From Rattus norvegicus (taxonomy: Eukaryota; Chordata; Mammalia; Rodentia; Muridae), in the NCBI RefSeq assembly GCF_036323735.1, contig NC_086036.1:44515550-44579549 (forward strand): 64,000 nucleotides of DNA, read 5' to 3'. The notes under the pieces are model-generated. The model was not told the origin of the DNA, did not search any database, and saw only the letters and a list, made by a program, of their open reading frames with translations. The position numbers were made by a program, and so were the translations under genes. Of this stretch, positions 47,281 through 59,541 are shown piece by piece; position 1 is the stretch's first letter; the number at the start of each line of letters is the position of its first letter.

Positions 47281-47500
47281 GAACCTACTCGATACCTTTC
47301 GTTACAAAAGTCAAGTAAAAGCAGAGCGCAAGCGAAGGATCAAGGTTGAAAAGGATGTGTGGTAAGAAGCACGCTTGCGTACATTGATGAGGATGCAAAT
47401 TAGGGCAGCCATTACAAAAATGGCTTGAAGGTTCCTCAAAGACTTAACAACCAAACTCTTGCCAAACAAGCCGGGACTTTTCTTCTGAGAACATACTCAC
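47281..47500 (+). pseudogene. ancient L1 ORF2 remnant, right part (continuation of 40430-41024)
   Basis: TGAGGATGCAAATTAGGGCA, GCCATTACAAAAATGGCTTG and AAGGTTCCTCAAAGACTTAA correspond to the L1 region after the Cys/His motif (GGAATGTAAATTGGTGCAGC-like and GAGGTTCCTCA-like in living copies; compare 45991-46040). It lacks clear coding frames. Together with 40430-41024 it gives one old L1 opened by the young L1 and the B3. Confidence 0.6.
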
Positions 47501-48869
47501 ACCGTGACATGCAGTGAATTTAACTTCTGGACTTAAAGTGATTGTGTCTTCTCTTAGGGAATCAAGATGCCTTAACAGCATATACAGCAAGGATTAAGTC
47601 CGTCAAAAGCAGCCTTAGAGCAAAACAACACTTTCAAAGTATCACCCTGATTCAGAGACATCCAAAAGATCCCTGTTTATCCTACTACATGGAATTACTC
47701 AGTCTCGCTCCAAGCTCCGCATTTCACACACAAGTAACTGCTTTATGCAAACCAGACCCAATTCCTGTCAGTCGCTTCATGACTCTGCGACATGTTTCAC
47801 AGTGTTCTTTTTAACAAATTTCATTTTCTTATTTATCAACCACTCCTCTTTTCAAAACTTAGCCCCAAACCACTAACACTGCAGCTTTGTAAAAGTATTT
47901 ATCCTGTGTCTAGTTAGAAAGCGAGCTGCAATCACAGATGTTCTCTTCTGTGGATCTCTCTACATACTCCTATTCCAATACTGTACAGAGGATAACAGTA
48001 CTGGCTTGTGCATTGCTCTTGCTTAAATGTCCACACTTAACTGGTTTAAATGAGGATGTTTTATTTTGAGATGTCCAGCATCAAAATAACTTTCCTGTTT
48101 GGAGAAAATTGGTCAGATGTAGCAAAGATAAATCCTGGAGACCAAGTTAAATGTGAGCATACTCACACAGAACATTTATTTCATTAATCTGAAATTCAAA
48201 TATGATTGACTGCATTGTGCTTTATCTGCCAACCCCAATTCTGAGGGAAACTGAACATCAGTAGATATCAGAACCATGCTTTCAGAAGTAGCGAGGAACA
48301 GAGGGCCATCTTTCTACAGAGCCCAAGAATAGGCACAGGATCTGGGCTGAGCTCTCACAGGCCTTTGCCCAGGCTGTGAGGCTGGAGTAATTACACAAAC
48401 TGAGACACGGCAGTACAAGTCAACGTGAAAGTCCCCATGCTCAGTCCAAAGGTACAGTTGCAGACCCCTGCCCAGACCACTGGGTTCTAGCCACAGTTGC
48501 TTAGCCTCCCATGAGTCCCTTTATGGGATCCTAATTTATAAATTTCTCATAAATTCTAATTTTCACTTTTTGTCCTTCCTGTATAACAATTTTTACCATT
48601 TAGAATATGACACATTTGACTAATGCGTCTTCCTAGTACAAATGTAAGCAACTTCAGAGTAGACCTGGATGGTATCCCTTATTCCTTCCTCCCCAGAGCC
48701 CAGGATGAAACTTAGCACATTAGATGTTAAGAACATTTAAGGGACAAAATGAATGCATTATTCAAGAATAACATTTCTATGCAAACATAACAAATGGGAT
48801 TTCTGTTTTGAAACCAAAAACTCACTTGTTATACTCACTTCTTAGAAAGTAGATCATATAATACAATTG
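47501..48869. other. unplaced sequence
   Basis: No repeat or coding region is recognised. The 90-residue + frame at 47542-47814 has no known domain. Confidence 0.4.
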
Positions 48870-49772
48870 TGGCAATACAATGACCATAGGGGGCAGGGGG
48901 AGAACAGGACTGAAGCCCTGAGGGTTAGCAAAAAGAATGGAAACAGATAACCTCAGGAGGTAGGAGGTAGGGGACCCATTAGAATGTACCAAAGACCTAG
49001 GAGATGAGAGACTCTCAGGACTGTAGAGCCTTAAAAGAAGTGCTCTACACTGGGGAGGGGGAACTTGTAGAGTCCACCTCCAGTGGACAGGACATCAAGT
49101 GGAAGGATAGGGTTGCCATCCCACAGTCAAAAGCTCTGGCCCAGAATTGTCTCTGTCTAAAGAAACTGCAGAGGGAAAAAAAAGAAAGCCTGAGAGCAAG
49201 GAGGTCCAAATTGGGATCAAGCTCAATGGGAGGCCCCAAGGCCTGGCATTGTTACTGATGCTGTGATGTGTTTGCACACAGGAGCCTAACATGGCTGTCC
49301 TCCAAGATGTCCAACAAGCAGTTGAGTCAGCTGCACATACTAGCACCCAACCAATGGACAGAAGCCGGGGACCCCTGTGGTTGAATTGAGGAAAAAGTGG
49401 AAGAAGCTGAGGAGGAGGGCAGCACCATGGGAAGACCAGCAGTCTCAACTGACCTGGACCCCAGAGATCTCTCAGACACTGAGCCACCCACCAGGCAGCA
49501 TACACCAGCTGACATGAGGCCACAGACACAGCAGAGGGCTGCCGGGTCTGGCCTCAGTGAGAGAAGATGCACCCAACCCTCCAGAGAGACTTGAGGCCCC
49601 AGGGGAGGTCTGGTGGGATGAGAGTGGGGGTGAGGACATCCTCTTGAAGACAGGGGAGATAGTGCATGGGGGAAGGGGAAGGTATGGGATGGGGAGCAGT
49701 CAGAAAAGGACCAGGATGGGGATGAATACTGGACTGTAAAAAAGGATTACAGAATTTTTTTTTAAAAGTATA
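48870..49772 (+). mobile_element. 5'-truncated L1 3'UTR, old Lx-type family
   Basis: GGCATTGTTACTGATGCTGT, GGAGCCTAACATGGCTGTCC, AGTTGAGTCAGCTGCACATA, GGCCTCAGTGAGAGAAGATG, ACTTGAGGCCCCAGGGGAGG and the end GAATACTGGACTGTAAAAAA match my memory of an Lx-class L1 3'UTR. The overlapping 144-residue minus-strand frame at 49095-49529 reflects only the low stop density of GC-richer sequence. Confidence 0.7.
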
Positions 49773-51632
49773 TTTTTACATTCTAAGAGACTGGAACTTT
49801 GCTGGCCCTCACAGCCAGAGTTGATAATGTACCTTGATCACTTAGGTGTTCTAGCCTACTGTCTTTTTAGCCTGTCTTTAAGAGAGCAATGTGACAGTTG
49901 ACCTTTTCTTTCCTTGGATTTCACAGGTAATCAACTTTTGAAACCTAAGCTGATGTGTAGCTATAGTCTTAAGTTACATGCATGCCTCATTGCCCTCATC
50001 CAGACAATGTCTATCATTTGCTGAGAGCAACAAGCACAGTCGTGATAGCGACGTCCTGAAAAGTGCCATGAAACTTAGAAGCAACCACCTATGAATATTG
50101 GATGATAAACAATGGTGCTTCTTATTTGGGTGATTTGAGATGAGTTGGAGCCAATAACTTAATTCCCTGTAAAAACTATTAAAAATTTCTATAAAGTATC
50201 CAATTTCTATTCCATGTGATACTTGCTACTCTTCATTAGGGACAGACAAATACACATACATACACAGATATAATAGGCACACACACACACATACACACAC
50301 CACTCATACACATCTCATACAACAGAAAGACACAGGGACAAAATGTTTCACAAGACAGCCTTCAAGCAGACACAAGTTCAGACTCCTGAAACAGACAGAG
50401 GACTGTGGAAGAACAGGGAACATGAAGTAGGGCATTTATCTGGACTCACTCTCAGTTAGATGTCTCCAAGGAAGTTATTTCTTTCCTTAATGTAACACTG
50501 ATGCATTATTGCTAACTCAGACCTACTCATGAATGTGTTAAAATCCATATTATCATATTATCCATATCATAAACAAAATTGTTGAAACCTTGGATAAAAC
50601 CACATGATAAACTATAAACTCCATAGCCGAGATTGTGTAGAGACCGGGACTAGTGATACAACAGTAATGGTTTGAATGCATGTGGCTCTCTAAACTTCAC
50701 GTTGATGTTTTTGATAGCTTCATGCACATGTACAGTCTATTGTAATTATACTCACCTGCATCCTATTACCTCCGACAACCGACTTCCTGGCTACATGGAC
50801 TCCTTCTTGCTAGCTGCTCTCCCAGTGTGGCTCTATCATTAGAGAAAATGACACTTCCTCCCTCTAGCAACCATTAGCAGTTACAACCTCCTCCAAGAGG
50901 GATGAGGCATCATGCGGACTTCCCCCAAGTCATGACAGAAAGTTGGAAAGCCCAAACTTGTACAGGTATTTGTAACTGCTAAAATTCACACTGATCTTAA
51001 TCCCTTAAAGAAAACCATAAGGGGTAATTGGGTCAAAAGGATTCTGCCTTATGAAGTCAATGAGCATCCTACAAAATGGATGGAAAAAAATCCTTTCTTA
51101 AAATTTCACCAGGCACAGACTCTGCAGTTACTTTGATGCTGGAATTTCTGTTCTCCAAACCGACACAAAACAACTCCAGACAACCCTTGCTTATATACCT
51201 TTCTCTACAGTCCTTCACCCTCCATTGGTCCATTTTGCCATGTATTGGGTTGGGGTCTCTGGAGAACACCCATTGCTACTCCAATGTTAAGTAAGTACTT
51301 ATTGACAGATCAAGTTAGGCAGTGAAAAAGGTTTCTGTTTGACTAAGTTTTTTTCCCCACATGACATTTTTGCAGAAATAGGCTTTCAAGAATTTTTTTC
51401 TAAAAATATGTTTCTTTTTGAAGCGAGCTTGGTATGGCAACTTATAAAGAACTGTAAAATGGGAGAGGGGTTAGACATGCGGAGGGCAAGAGGGAAAAGA
51501 GAACTCTATAATTATATTTTAATGAAAAATTTTAAAGATATTTATTAACTAACTCACTGTCTAACTACAGCCCAGGGGAAAAAATCTTAGTTTCAAAAAA
51601 AGAACAAATAATTAAATACTATGTGGGTGTAT

Positions 51633-51633
<1 letters not shown>
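49773..51633. other. unplaced sequence with a (CA)-rich patch and a possible old repeat
   Basis: CA/CATA-rich sequence lies at about 50251-50310. The part 50655-50960, starting AATGGTTTGAATGCATGTGG, has the look of an old MaLR-type LTR or other repeat, but I could not confirm it. No gene is recognised. Confidence 0.35.
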
Positions 51634-51670
<37 letters not shown>

Positions 51671-51691
51671 ACATGCAAGCACATGTGTGTG
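51634..51691. repeat. (GT)n microsatellite
   Basis: A GT run of about 18 units at 51634-51669, then ACATGCAAGCACATGTGTGT. Confidence 0.95.
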
Positions 51692-52905
51692 TATTCCTAA
51701 ATATACAAATACAACCTGCTCAGTCTGAAATTTAAATTTATTTTAAAAAAAGAAAAAAAATGTTATAAACATTTCATCAGAAAAAAATTGAATATTTTAT
51801 TGATGAAGTAATAAAGTAAGGGACAGCAATAGTTGCTTTTAAATAACACATTTTTCTTCTGCCTCACAAAATAAGTTAACTATTTTCCTCTTACTTCTGT
51901 ATTCCAACATTCATACTCTGCAGAGCATACTGAAATCTTCCCACACATAGCTCTATGCATGTGCCCCTCTATGACAGAACCAGCTTCTAGGACTAGAGCA
52001 CATGGTACAGCAAACAATCCAGAGAGAAGAAAACAAAGGTTAAAGATACCTTATCTGGAGTTTGGATTTGTTCATCCAGAATAAAAAATGGTGGATATTG
52101 TACAAAGAAAGATGGTGCCTCAGCTAGTCAACACTCCTCTTACCACTCTTTATGTGAGATCCCAGAAGGTCTAGGAGCTAGTCCAACTCATTTTGGTCTA
52201 ACTATATTGGGATTTTTTTGCACTTCTGATAAAATCTAGTCTAAATTTACATTTGTTCCTAATGACCCATAGTCACTGTTTTGTATTGTGGACTCCACTG
52301 ACTGGAGAATGTGAAGAACACCTCTGTGATGGAAACCCACCCCTGTGGAATTTTCCGTTTTTTGTTTTTCTTGACTTCTCAGCAAAGTTGAATCACTTTC
52401 TGCATGACTTTTTTTTTTGTTTGTTTTTTTAACTTCTATTACATCCCTGCCTGTGGGGCATTCTTATCTTACTAAATGCCTTTCCTTAGTTTCCCTGACA
52501 TTCACACATTTAAATTCTTAAGCACTTTTTGAAGGCTCTTTTCCTCCTTGTCATCTTGAAGTTCTTCCTAAGGAAACTCATTGATTACAGAATCTGCATG
52601 CCATACAGAGACAACTTACTTGGTTTATCAAGCCAAGAAAGTTCCTTCAGGTTTAACTGCTGAACTTTCACCCTAAAGAGATATTTCACCACTGTTTATT
52701 TTAACACAGGATCTAAACTAAAACACTTCTTTCTAAAATGTATTAATATTACAGTCTTCAGTCAGGAGCCTTCAGTGAGGAACCATGTCTTAGTTATGAC
52801 TGAGATAAGTCTAGATTCTAGGCTTAGCTCACAACCATATCAACTATTCACTTAACATTTAAAATACCCAAACAACTGTTAATTGGGTTAATGAGTCAAG
52901 CACTC
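51692..52905. other. no recognisable feature
   Basis: AT-rich sequence with T/A runs near 51740-51790 and 52410-52430. No repeat or gene is recognised. Confidence 0.4.
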
Positions 52906-52990
52906 AAAGGTTGGGAATATAGCCATGTAGTAGAGTATTTGCATATGAAGCCCAAGGTTCAGTCCTCAGCATCAGAAAAACAAACAAAAA
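52906..52990 (+). repeat. diverged ID-type SINE
   Basis: GGTTGGGAATATAGCCATGT, AGTAGAGTATTTGCATATGA, AGCCCAAGGTTCAGTCCTCA and GCATCAGAAAAACAAACAAA keep the ID body order, including the B-box GGTTCAGTCC and an A-rich tail. It is much older than the ID copies at 7677 and 60867. Confidence 0.75.
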
Positions 52991-53384
52991 CAATCATTGA
53001 ATTGTGTTATTCAATCTCTTAATTCTCATTTATGTGTTTTCTTTCTGTTACATCTGTTCTAGTAAGCAAAGCTCTGTTTATAAAATTTCCTGAACATCCT
53101 GACTCCTTTTTTGTTTCACTTTTGATATTATTTGATAAAACCCACCATATTCCCTTTGCAGAGGATCTTTCATTCAAATATTTCATTTAGTGTTTTTCAT
53201 CATATTTATCAAATGTGAATATTTTTCAGACATTTTATCTATAAATGTTTATTAATCAGCCAGCATAAAATGTTTTCACTAATTTGGGTGTGAAACATCA
53301 TGATTTAAGGTTACAAAGTTGAAATACACATGTTCTTTTGTGTTCCACTTAGTAAAATATTATCATTTTGTTATATGTGCCTTT
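52991..53384. other. AT-rich spacer
   Basis: Nothing recognised. Confidence 0.4.
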
Positions 53385-53700
53385 TATTATTTTGAAGTAT
53401 AGTCTATTTATTTCTAGTTTCTTCAGGACGCTTTATCATGCAGGTATGTTCAACATCAACACCTGCTTCTTCTGCATCTATCAAAACAACCATAAACATC
53501 CTATCCTTAACCTTATTTCTGTGGCGCACTTCAGTTACTGATTTGCATCTATCAAACCAACCTTGAATCCCTGAGATGACGCTAACTTGGTCATTGTATG
53601 TGGTCTTCTAAACATGACCTTGAATTTGCTTTGCAGATATTTTTATTGAGGCTTTTAGTATCTTTGCTTACTATGGAAACGAATGCAATTGTACAGGAAG
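53385..53700 (-). mobile_element. ancient L1 ORF2 fragment, antisense
   Basis: CTAGTTTCTTCAGGACGCTT, CAACCTTGAATCCCTGAGAT, GACGCTAACTTGGTCATTGT, GAATTTGCTTTGCAGATATT and TTATTGAGGCTTTTAGTATC are, in order, the decayed reverse complement of the L1 RT stretch that includes the PGF.. DQVGF and NKILANRI-type segments. No frame is left. It is old, mammal-wide L1 rather than rat-specific. Confidence 0.7.
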
Positions 53701-55107
53701 GCACAGGAAGGTTGAGATGAAGAGAGAAAGAGCTGAGCAGGGAACTGTGTTTGAAAGTGACATAAGAAAACCTAGTACCTTGTATGCCAATCCAAAAACT
53801 AACAGATAGTATTTTCATTAATTTTCTGTCAAGATAGGAAAAACACAATTTATACTATTTTACCAAGCTTTCTGAATAATCTCAGTGGTAAATAGTTAGG
53901 TATAGGTTAAGTGCCCATCTGTGTTGATTTATGATTTGTTTTTCAGTCTAAAGATCAACAAAAATGGCATAAAATTTAGATAGTTCTGGATAAAAGGTTA
54001 AACACTGATACAAAAACTGTTAAGAACATTCATATGGAACACTGTTTCCCATGACCCTAAAGATGATATAGTCTTTAGTATTCATCCTTACAAATATTTT
54101 AATTTGGAAAAATATGATATAAATTTTTTTCTCATTGCATTTGGTCCTAGAAAATATCTAGTGTCTGTCAACATGGCAATATCACTTAAATATAAGTGTA
54201 TTAATCTAACCATGGTGATCAATGACTTATTGGAATGAGTAAATAGCGTCATCAGCTTCTGTGTAGGAATCTAACTCATAGTTTGAGGCAATTTCTCCAC
54301 AGTTCTTCATTTAAATCCTAGTATACAATATCATAAAACCAAAGTATTGGTTATTTAATTATTAAGCAGTGAATTTCACAAAGATTTATCATTTGAAATT
54401 ATGGATATATTAATGAATAACAAAATACTTTACATCATCTTCATATCAAAAACATTGGAAAATATCTGTTTCCCAAGGACGGCCAGTTTATCTTGGAGCA
54501 AAGCTAGTCTTGCAAGTTGCCTTTCTTTTTTTCAAAGCACACTGAACAGAAGGCAAACCCTGACAGCAACTTTGTTCCATTTGATAATTTCCAAAGCTTC
54601 ATTAACTGAATGAAGAGAAACAACATCCAGTCAAGTGTATCTTGTGAACAAAGCAGCCTGCTCCTAGCATTGAAGAGGATCTCTTTGATCCAACCAGTAA
54701 CACTATTACCTCAACATACTAATCCTGAACACCTCTCTTGTGCAGTAGTACCCTAGAAATCAATCATTAGATGAGTTTCTTCAAAACTATCTCCTGTAGT
54801 GTCAGTGTTGAACAAAACACAGTCTCTGAACCCTTTTCTCTCAGATATTCCACATATTCTTCGTAAATGCATTCATCAGTAGTACTACATTTCTGAAGTT
54901 GCTGAATATTTAGTAAACACATGATAGTAACTACTTCTGAAGTCATATGCCATGATATCGAACTGTGTTATTTGACTTTAAAACCATGGTTTGCCAATAA
55001 CCTCTTTCTGTCTTCAGCATTAGTGATACTATAACATAATTTTAAGAATGTGATATCAAACATTACACAGTTATTTACATATTGTTTAAAGGTAAGATTT
55101 ATTTGTA
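53701..55107. other. no recognisable feature
   Basis: AT-rich sequence. Short frames at 53591-53848 (-) and 54401-54613 (+) have no known domain. Confidence 0.4.
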
Positions 55108-55245
55108 GCAGGGCATGGAGTATATGCTTTTGATCCCAGCACTCAATAGGCACAGACAGACAAATTTCTGTGAGTCTGAGATCAGCTTGGTCTGGATAAG
55201 GAAGTTCTAGGACAGACAGAACCACAAAGTGAAACCCCATTTCAA
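55108..55245 (+). repeat. B1 SINE
   Basis: AGCAGGGCATGGAGTATATG, GCTTTTGATCCCAGCACTCA, ATAGGCACAGACAGACAAAT, TGAGATCAGCTTGGTCTGGA, GTTCTAGGACAGACAGAACC and GTGAAACCCCATTTCAAATA are the B1 blocks in order, with moderate divergence. Confidence 0.9.
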
Positions 55246-58200
55246 ATATGATTTAAGGTCATTTGTACATTCCTCTAAATATCCTAGTTTTTGTTTGTTT
55301 GTTTGTTTGTTTGTAGTTAAGTATTTTCTGAGACTGTACATATTTATAGTCTAAATTAACATTACTTTAGAGGTTCATTTACTCTGCAATTATCACTGCT
55401 TTTATTAAACATTTTAATCCATTAACATATTTTTAGAGAAGTAGGCTAAAATTTGAAACAACTGTGAAAACTGGTGTGAATGAGAACAGTTAATCAATAA
55501 AAAATGATGTATAAACACTGCAGTCAAACACATTGAGTGTGGGCCAGTACAATCAATTTTGTATACTTGTAGCATATTTGAGATTGTAAGAGTACAAGGC
55601 CACTCCAGAAGATTGAACAACTAATCTTCTACCTTAACATTGTGAAATGCATACAAACCAAAGTATTTCTTCCCTTCATTTTTTTATAAACATAAAATCA
55701 CATGATAGACCAATTAATATCAATGGGTAATCAAATGCTGAGGCTTGATGAGCTCTGTGTCATACATTAATACACATGGTACCTGAAAGGTCCGCTAGAC
55801 AAATCTCTAAAGCCTTGGGGTTTACACAGAAGCTAGTAGACATCTTCTTTGACACTCTCCATGACCAAAGCTGGGATTATTTCCACAGGGAGTGTATTTA
55901 CCTTCTTTTGGACATTTCTTTGAAACATTATTGGATATAGTTTGTTGATGTTGTACCTTGAGTCCCAGCTGGAATTAATTGACTACTGTGATTTAATGAG
56001 TCTAAGCAGGCCTCATTTATGGCTTAGATCTATAGGCCTACAAAGCCAGCTTTTTCTCTCTCTCTGCATAGGTGCTTCAGTTTGGTTTTGGTGTTGGGTG
56101 TTTTCTTTGCAACTGGACTCCCCTGTCCTAAGGTGCTAGCCATTGTTAACACTTAATGGTCATTTTCATATTTAACCCGTTCCTTCTTACATCATTAGGA
56201 TTTTTCTTCTAGTCTATAAAGTATTTTGCAACTTCCAGTGAAGGTATGACTCCATTTTCTAGTCTCCTGGACATTCACAGTGCCCCAATCCCCATACTCA
56301 CTTTCCTCTGTTCCTCTGGTGATTCATTTTCTCATCCTGGCACACATTCCACTTTCCTTATGTTTGAATCTTCCACCTGTTTCCCTTCTTAACTTTTTCT
56401 TATCTGGACATATTCAGCACTTCAAAAAGTAGAAAAATCTTAATGAAAAAGAAAAAGAAATGTGTTACCTAAAGGTTAATTTACCATAATCATTATAGTT
56501 CCAAAGAGTGTTGAATACCAGAAAAGTAAAATCATTCTAAGTTCAAAAAGCACAAATATTTAGCAGGAAGTTTGAGGTTTTTGCTTTGTTTTTTTTTTGT
56601 TTCTTCCTCCCACGTGTAAAGTGGATGTACTGATAACCAAATGAGACCTATGAGGTAGGAAGTGTAATCTCCTATTTAAAAAAAAACATACATTCAGCAT
56701 ATGCTCCTTACCCCTACCCTTTTTCTTTGGGACATTAAATATTTATAGAACTGTGATAAACAACTCTAGTCTATTTATTTCACTGACCAAAACCAAGGAG
56801 GTTAAACCAGATGCTGTGAAAGGCTTCTGGATCACCAGCTCTCTGTGGACTTGAGGAACGTAGATTCTATAAAGCCCCTAATGGGGATTGGGTTGGGGGA
56901 TGCTGTTTCTCCTCCTTCTGTTGGAGCCTAGGTGACTGGAATTTCCTCTGTAGAAATAAACAAGTCTGCATTTGGGGTTTCAGCAAGAACAGCCCCTAGG
57001 GCCCTCTCTGTAGGTTTCATGAAGCACTGCTGCCCTTCATGGGCCTCCCTAAAATCCCTCTCATAAATGTCCAAAGAAACAGCTTCTTTGTGTGTCTTAT
57101 TTCTTAGGCTACATGTGCTCCTTGTCAGCTGAGGGATTTCTAGAAGTTTTATTAAAAATTTATGTATTTGAGCAATGAAATTCTGCCCTAGTATCTATGA
57201 CTATTAGACAACAATATTCTGACCACCAGCCTTATATACAGAATGATTCTTCTGTTTCCAACTGAGAGCATTATATGCTTTAATACCCTTCCTCAGTCAA
57301 CTGTAGAGCCACTGATCTCCTTTACAATGGCGTGAAGAGAGAAAGTTACACTAGCAAGTCTCAGAATCCTCACATCATTAAGGCTGTGAGCACCACTGTT
57401 ATTTTCCTCTGCATCTTTTCCTAATGGGCTGGAACAATATAAATCTAAAGATTATTTTATTGCTGTACATTTTTCTAAAACTATTGCCCCAAATGATAAC
57501 TCCTTAGTGTAAAATAACTGATTCTATCCCGTATCATAGCTATTGGCTGTTTAATACTGACTTGAAAATTACATGGAAAATTAAAGCAATCCAACCAGCT
57601 AAGATATAATGTGACATTAAATGTCTAACAGACTAACTCAAGATAAAAATAAGTAGCATTAAATCAATATATTCAAGCTATTTAAATAATTGTCCCCATC
57701 TTTCAGAAGTCTGTTTGCTACTTCCTGCCCACTTTGTTTTCCACTATACATATCACAACTAATAGATTTTTAATTAATCTATAAACAATGCTTCCTTAGA
57801 ACCTTCTGGAAACTACTTATTAATGGTATCTAACATCCAGGCACTGACTTATTATTCATATGACTTGCACACACACCATCTCATAAGGATTGTTTGACAA
57901 CGTTTCCATTTCAAAACGGGAAAGTGCAGAGAGGTTGGTTTCATTTTTCAAAGTCACCCAGCAACTAAAACATGAAACTAAGAGTCAAAGTTATCTGTTT
58001 TCAGTATTCTATTCTTATAAAATGTCACTGCCACTCAATGAATTATACCATAGCCATACAAATGAACATTTAACATCTTTCTAATTTAGTTAGCATCATC
58101 TAGTTGTTCAAATGCTTTTTGAAGCCTTGAAGAAAATAACTAAAAAGTACACTTTAAGAATCATAGTTCATGTGCTAATTCTTTGAGAGAGTGATTCTGA

Positions 58201-58287
58201 AATGCAGGCTCTATTTTAATAACACTGAACATTATTAGTGAAGTGGGAATTTTATTTGACTGTCACTAAGTACATTTGCTACATTAG
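55246..58287. other. unplaced sequence with a (TTTG)n run
   Basis: A (TTTG)n run lies at 55288-55314. The 56800-57070 part is less AT-rich and includes CTATAAAGCCCCTAATGGGG and AAATAAACAAGTCTGC, which made me think of an old LTR, but no family fits. No gene is recognised. Confidence 0.4.
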
Positions 58288-58301
58288 AAAAGTTGATTTT
58301 A

Positions 58302-58816
58302 TGCAAATCAAAACAACCCTGAGATTTCACCTCACACCAGTGAGAATGGCTAAGATCAAAAACTCAGGTGACAGCAAATGCTGGCGAGGATGTGGAGAAA
58401 GAGGAACACTCCTCCATTGTTGGTTGGATTGCAGACTGGTGCAACCATTCTGGAAATCAGTCTGGAAGTTCCTCAGAAAATTGGACATTGAACTACCTGA
58501 GGACCCAGCTATACCTCTCTTGGGCATATACCCAAAAGATGCCCCAACATATAACAAAGACACGTGCTCCACTATGTGCATAGCAGCCTTATTTATAATA
58601 GCCAAAAGCTGGAAAGAACCCAGATGCCCTTCAACAGAGGAATGGATACAGAAAATGTGGTACATCTACACAATGGAATATTACTCAGCTATCAAAAACA
58701 ATGACTTTATGAAATTCATAGGCAAATGGAGGGACCTGGAAAATATCATCCTGAGTGAGGTAACCCAATCACAGAAAAACACACATGGTATGCACTCATT
58801 GATAAGTGGATATTAG
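58302..58816 (+). pseudogene. 3' end of L1 ORF2, open to its natural stop
   Basis: About 171 residues of the ORF2 C terminus are open, including the full Cys/His motif (CX3CX7HX4C, in the segment after 58378). An upstream ATG at 58238 in host sequence is in frame, so a 192-residue chimeric frame (21 host-derived residues plus L1) exists by chance. EN and RT are absent, so there is no activity of its own. Confidence 0.85.
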
Positions 58817-59527
58817 CCCAAATGCTTGAATTACCCTAGATGCACAGAACACATGAAACTCAAGAAGGATGACCAAAATGCGAATGCCTCACTCCTTCTT
58901 TAAAAGGGGAATAAGAATACCCTTGGCAGGGAATAGGGAGGCAAAGATTAAAACAGAGGCAGAAGGAACACCCATTCAGAGCCTGCCCCACATGTGGCCC
59001 ATACATATATAGCCACCCAATTAGACAAGATGGATGAAGCAAAGAAGTGCAGGCCAACAGAAACCAGATGTAGATCTCCCCTGAGAGACACAGCCAAAAT
59101 ACAGCAAATACATAGGCGAATGCCAGCAGCAACCCACTGAACGGGACCCCCGTTGAAGGAATCAGAGAAAGGACTGGAAGAGCTTGAAGGGGCTTGAGAC
59201 CCCATATGAACAACAATGCCAAGCAATCAGAGCTTCCAGAGACTAAGCCACTACAAGACTATACATGGACTGACCCTGGGCTCCAACCTCATAGGTAGCA
59301 ATGAATAGCCTAGTAAGAGCACCAGTGGAAGGGGAAGCTCTTGGTCCTGCTAAGACTGAACCCCCAGTGAACGTGATTGTTGGGGGGAGGGCGGTAATGC
59401 GGGGAGGATGGGGAGGGGAACACCCATAGAAGGGGGAGGGGGAAGGGGTTAGTGGGATGTTGGCCTGGAAACCGGGAAAGGGAATAAATATCGAAATGTA
59501 ATTAAGAAATACTCAATTAATAAAGAA
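58302..59527 (+). mobile_element. young 5'-truncated L1 with 14-bp target-site duplication
   Basis: The body begins in ORF2 (MQIKTT...) and runs through the stop at 58814-58816 and a complete 3'UTR (G-rich tract at about 59376-59460) to AATAAAGAAAAA. The direct repeat AAAAGTTGATTTTA stands at 58288-58301 and 59528-59541; the last A's may also count as tail. On the bottom strand the insertion point reads TTTT|C, near the L1 endonuclease preference. The similarity to the 3' end of the 41-47 kb L1 is high throughout. Confidence 0.95.
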
Positions 59528-59541
59528 AAAAGTTGATTTTA

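Noticed and set aside
49095..49529. 144-residue minus-strand frame in GC-richer DNA
   Set aside because: It lies in an Lx-type L1 3'UTR; low stop density follows from composition.
50655..50960. Possible MaLR LTR starting with a GGTTTGAATG phrase
   Set aside because: Only the first phrase resembles the family; the end block is missing, so it was not listed as an element of its own.
56800..57070. Possible solitary LTR (TATA-like and AATAAA-like motifs)
   Set aside because: No TG...CA borders, no duplication and no recognisable family; the motifs alone are too weak.
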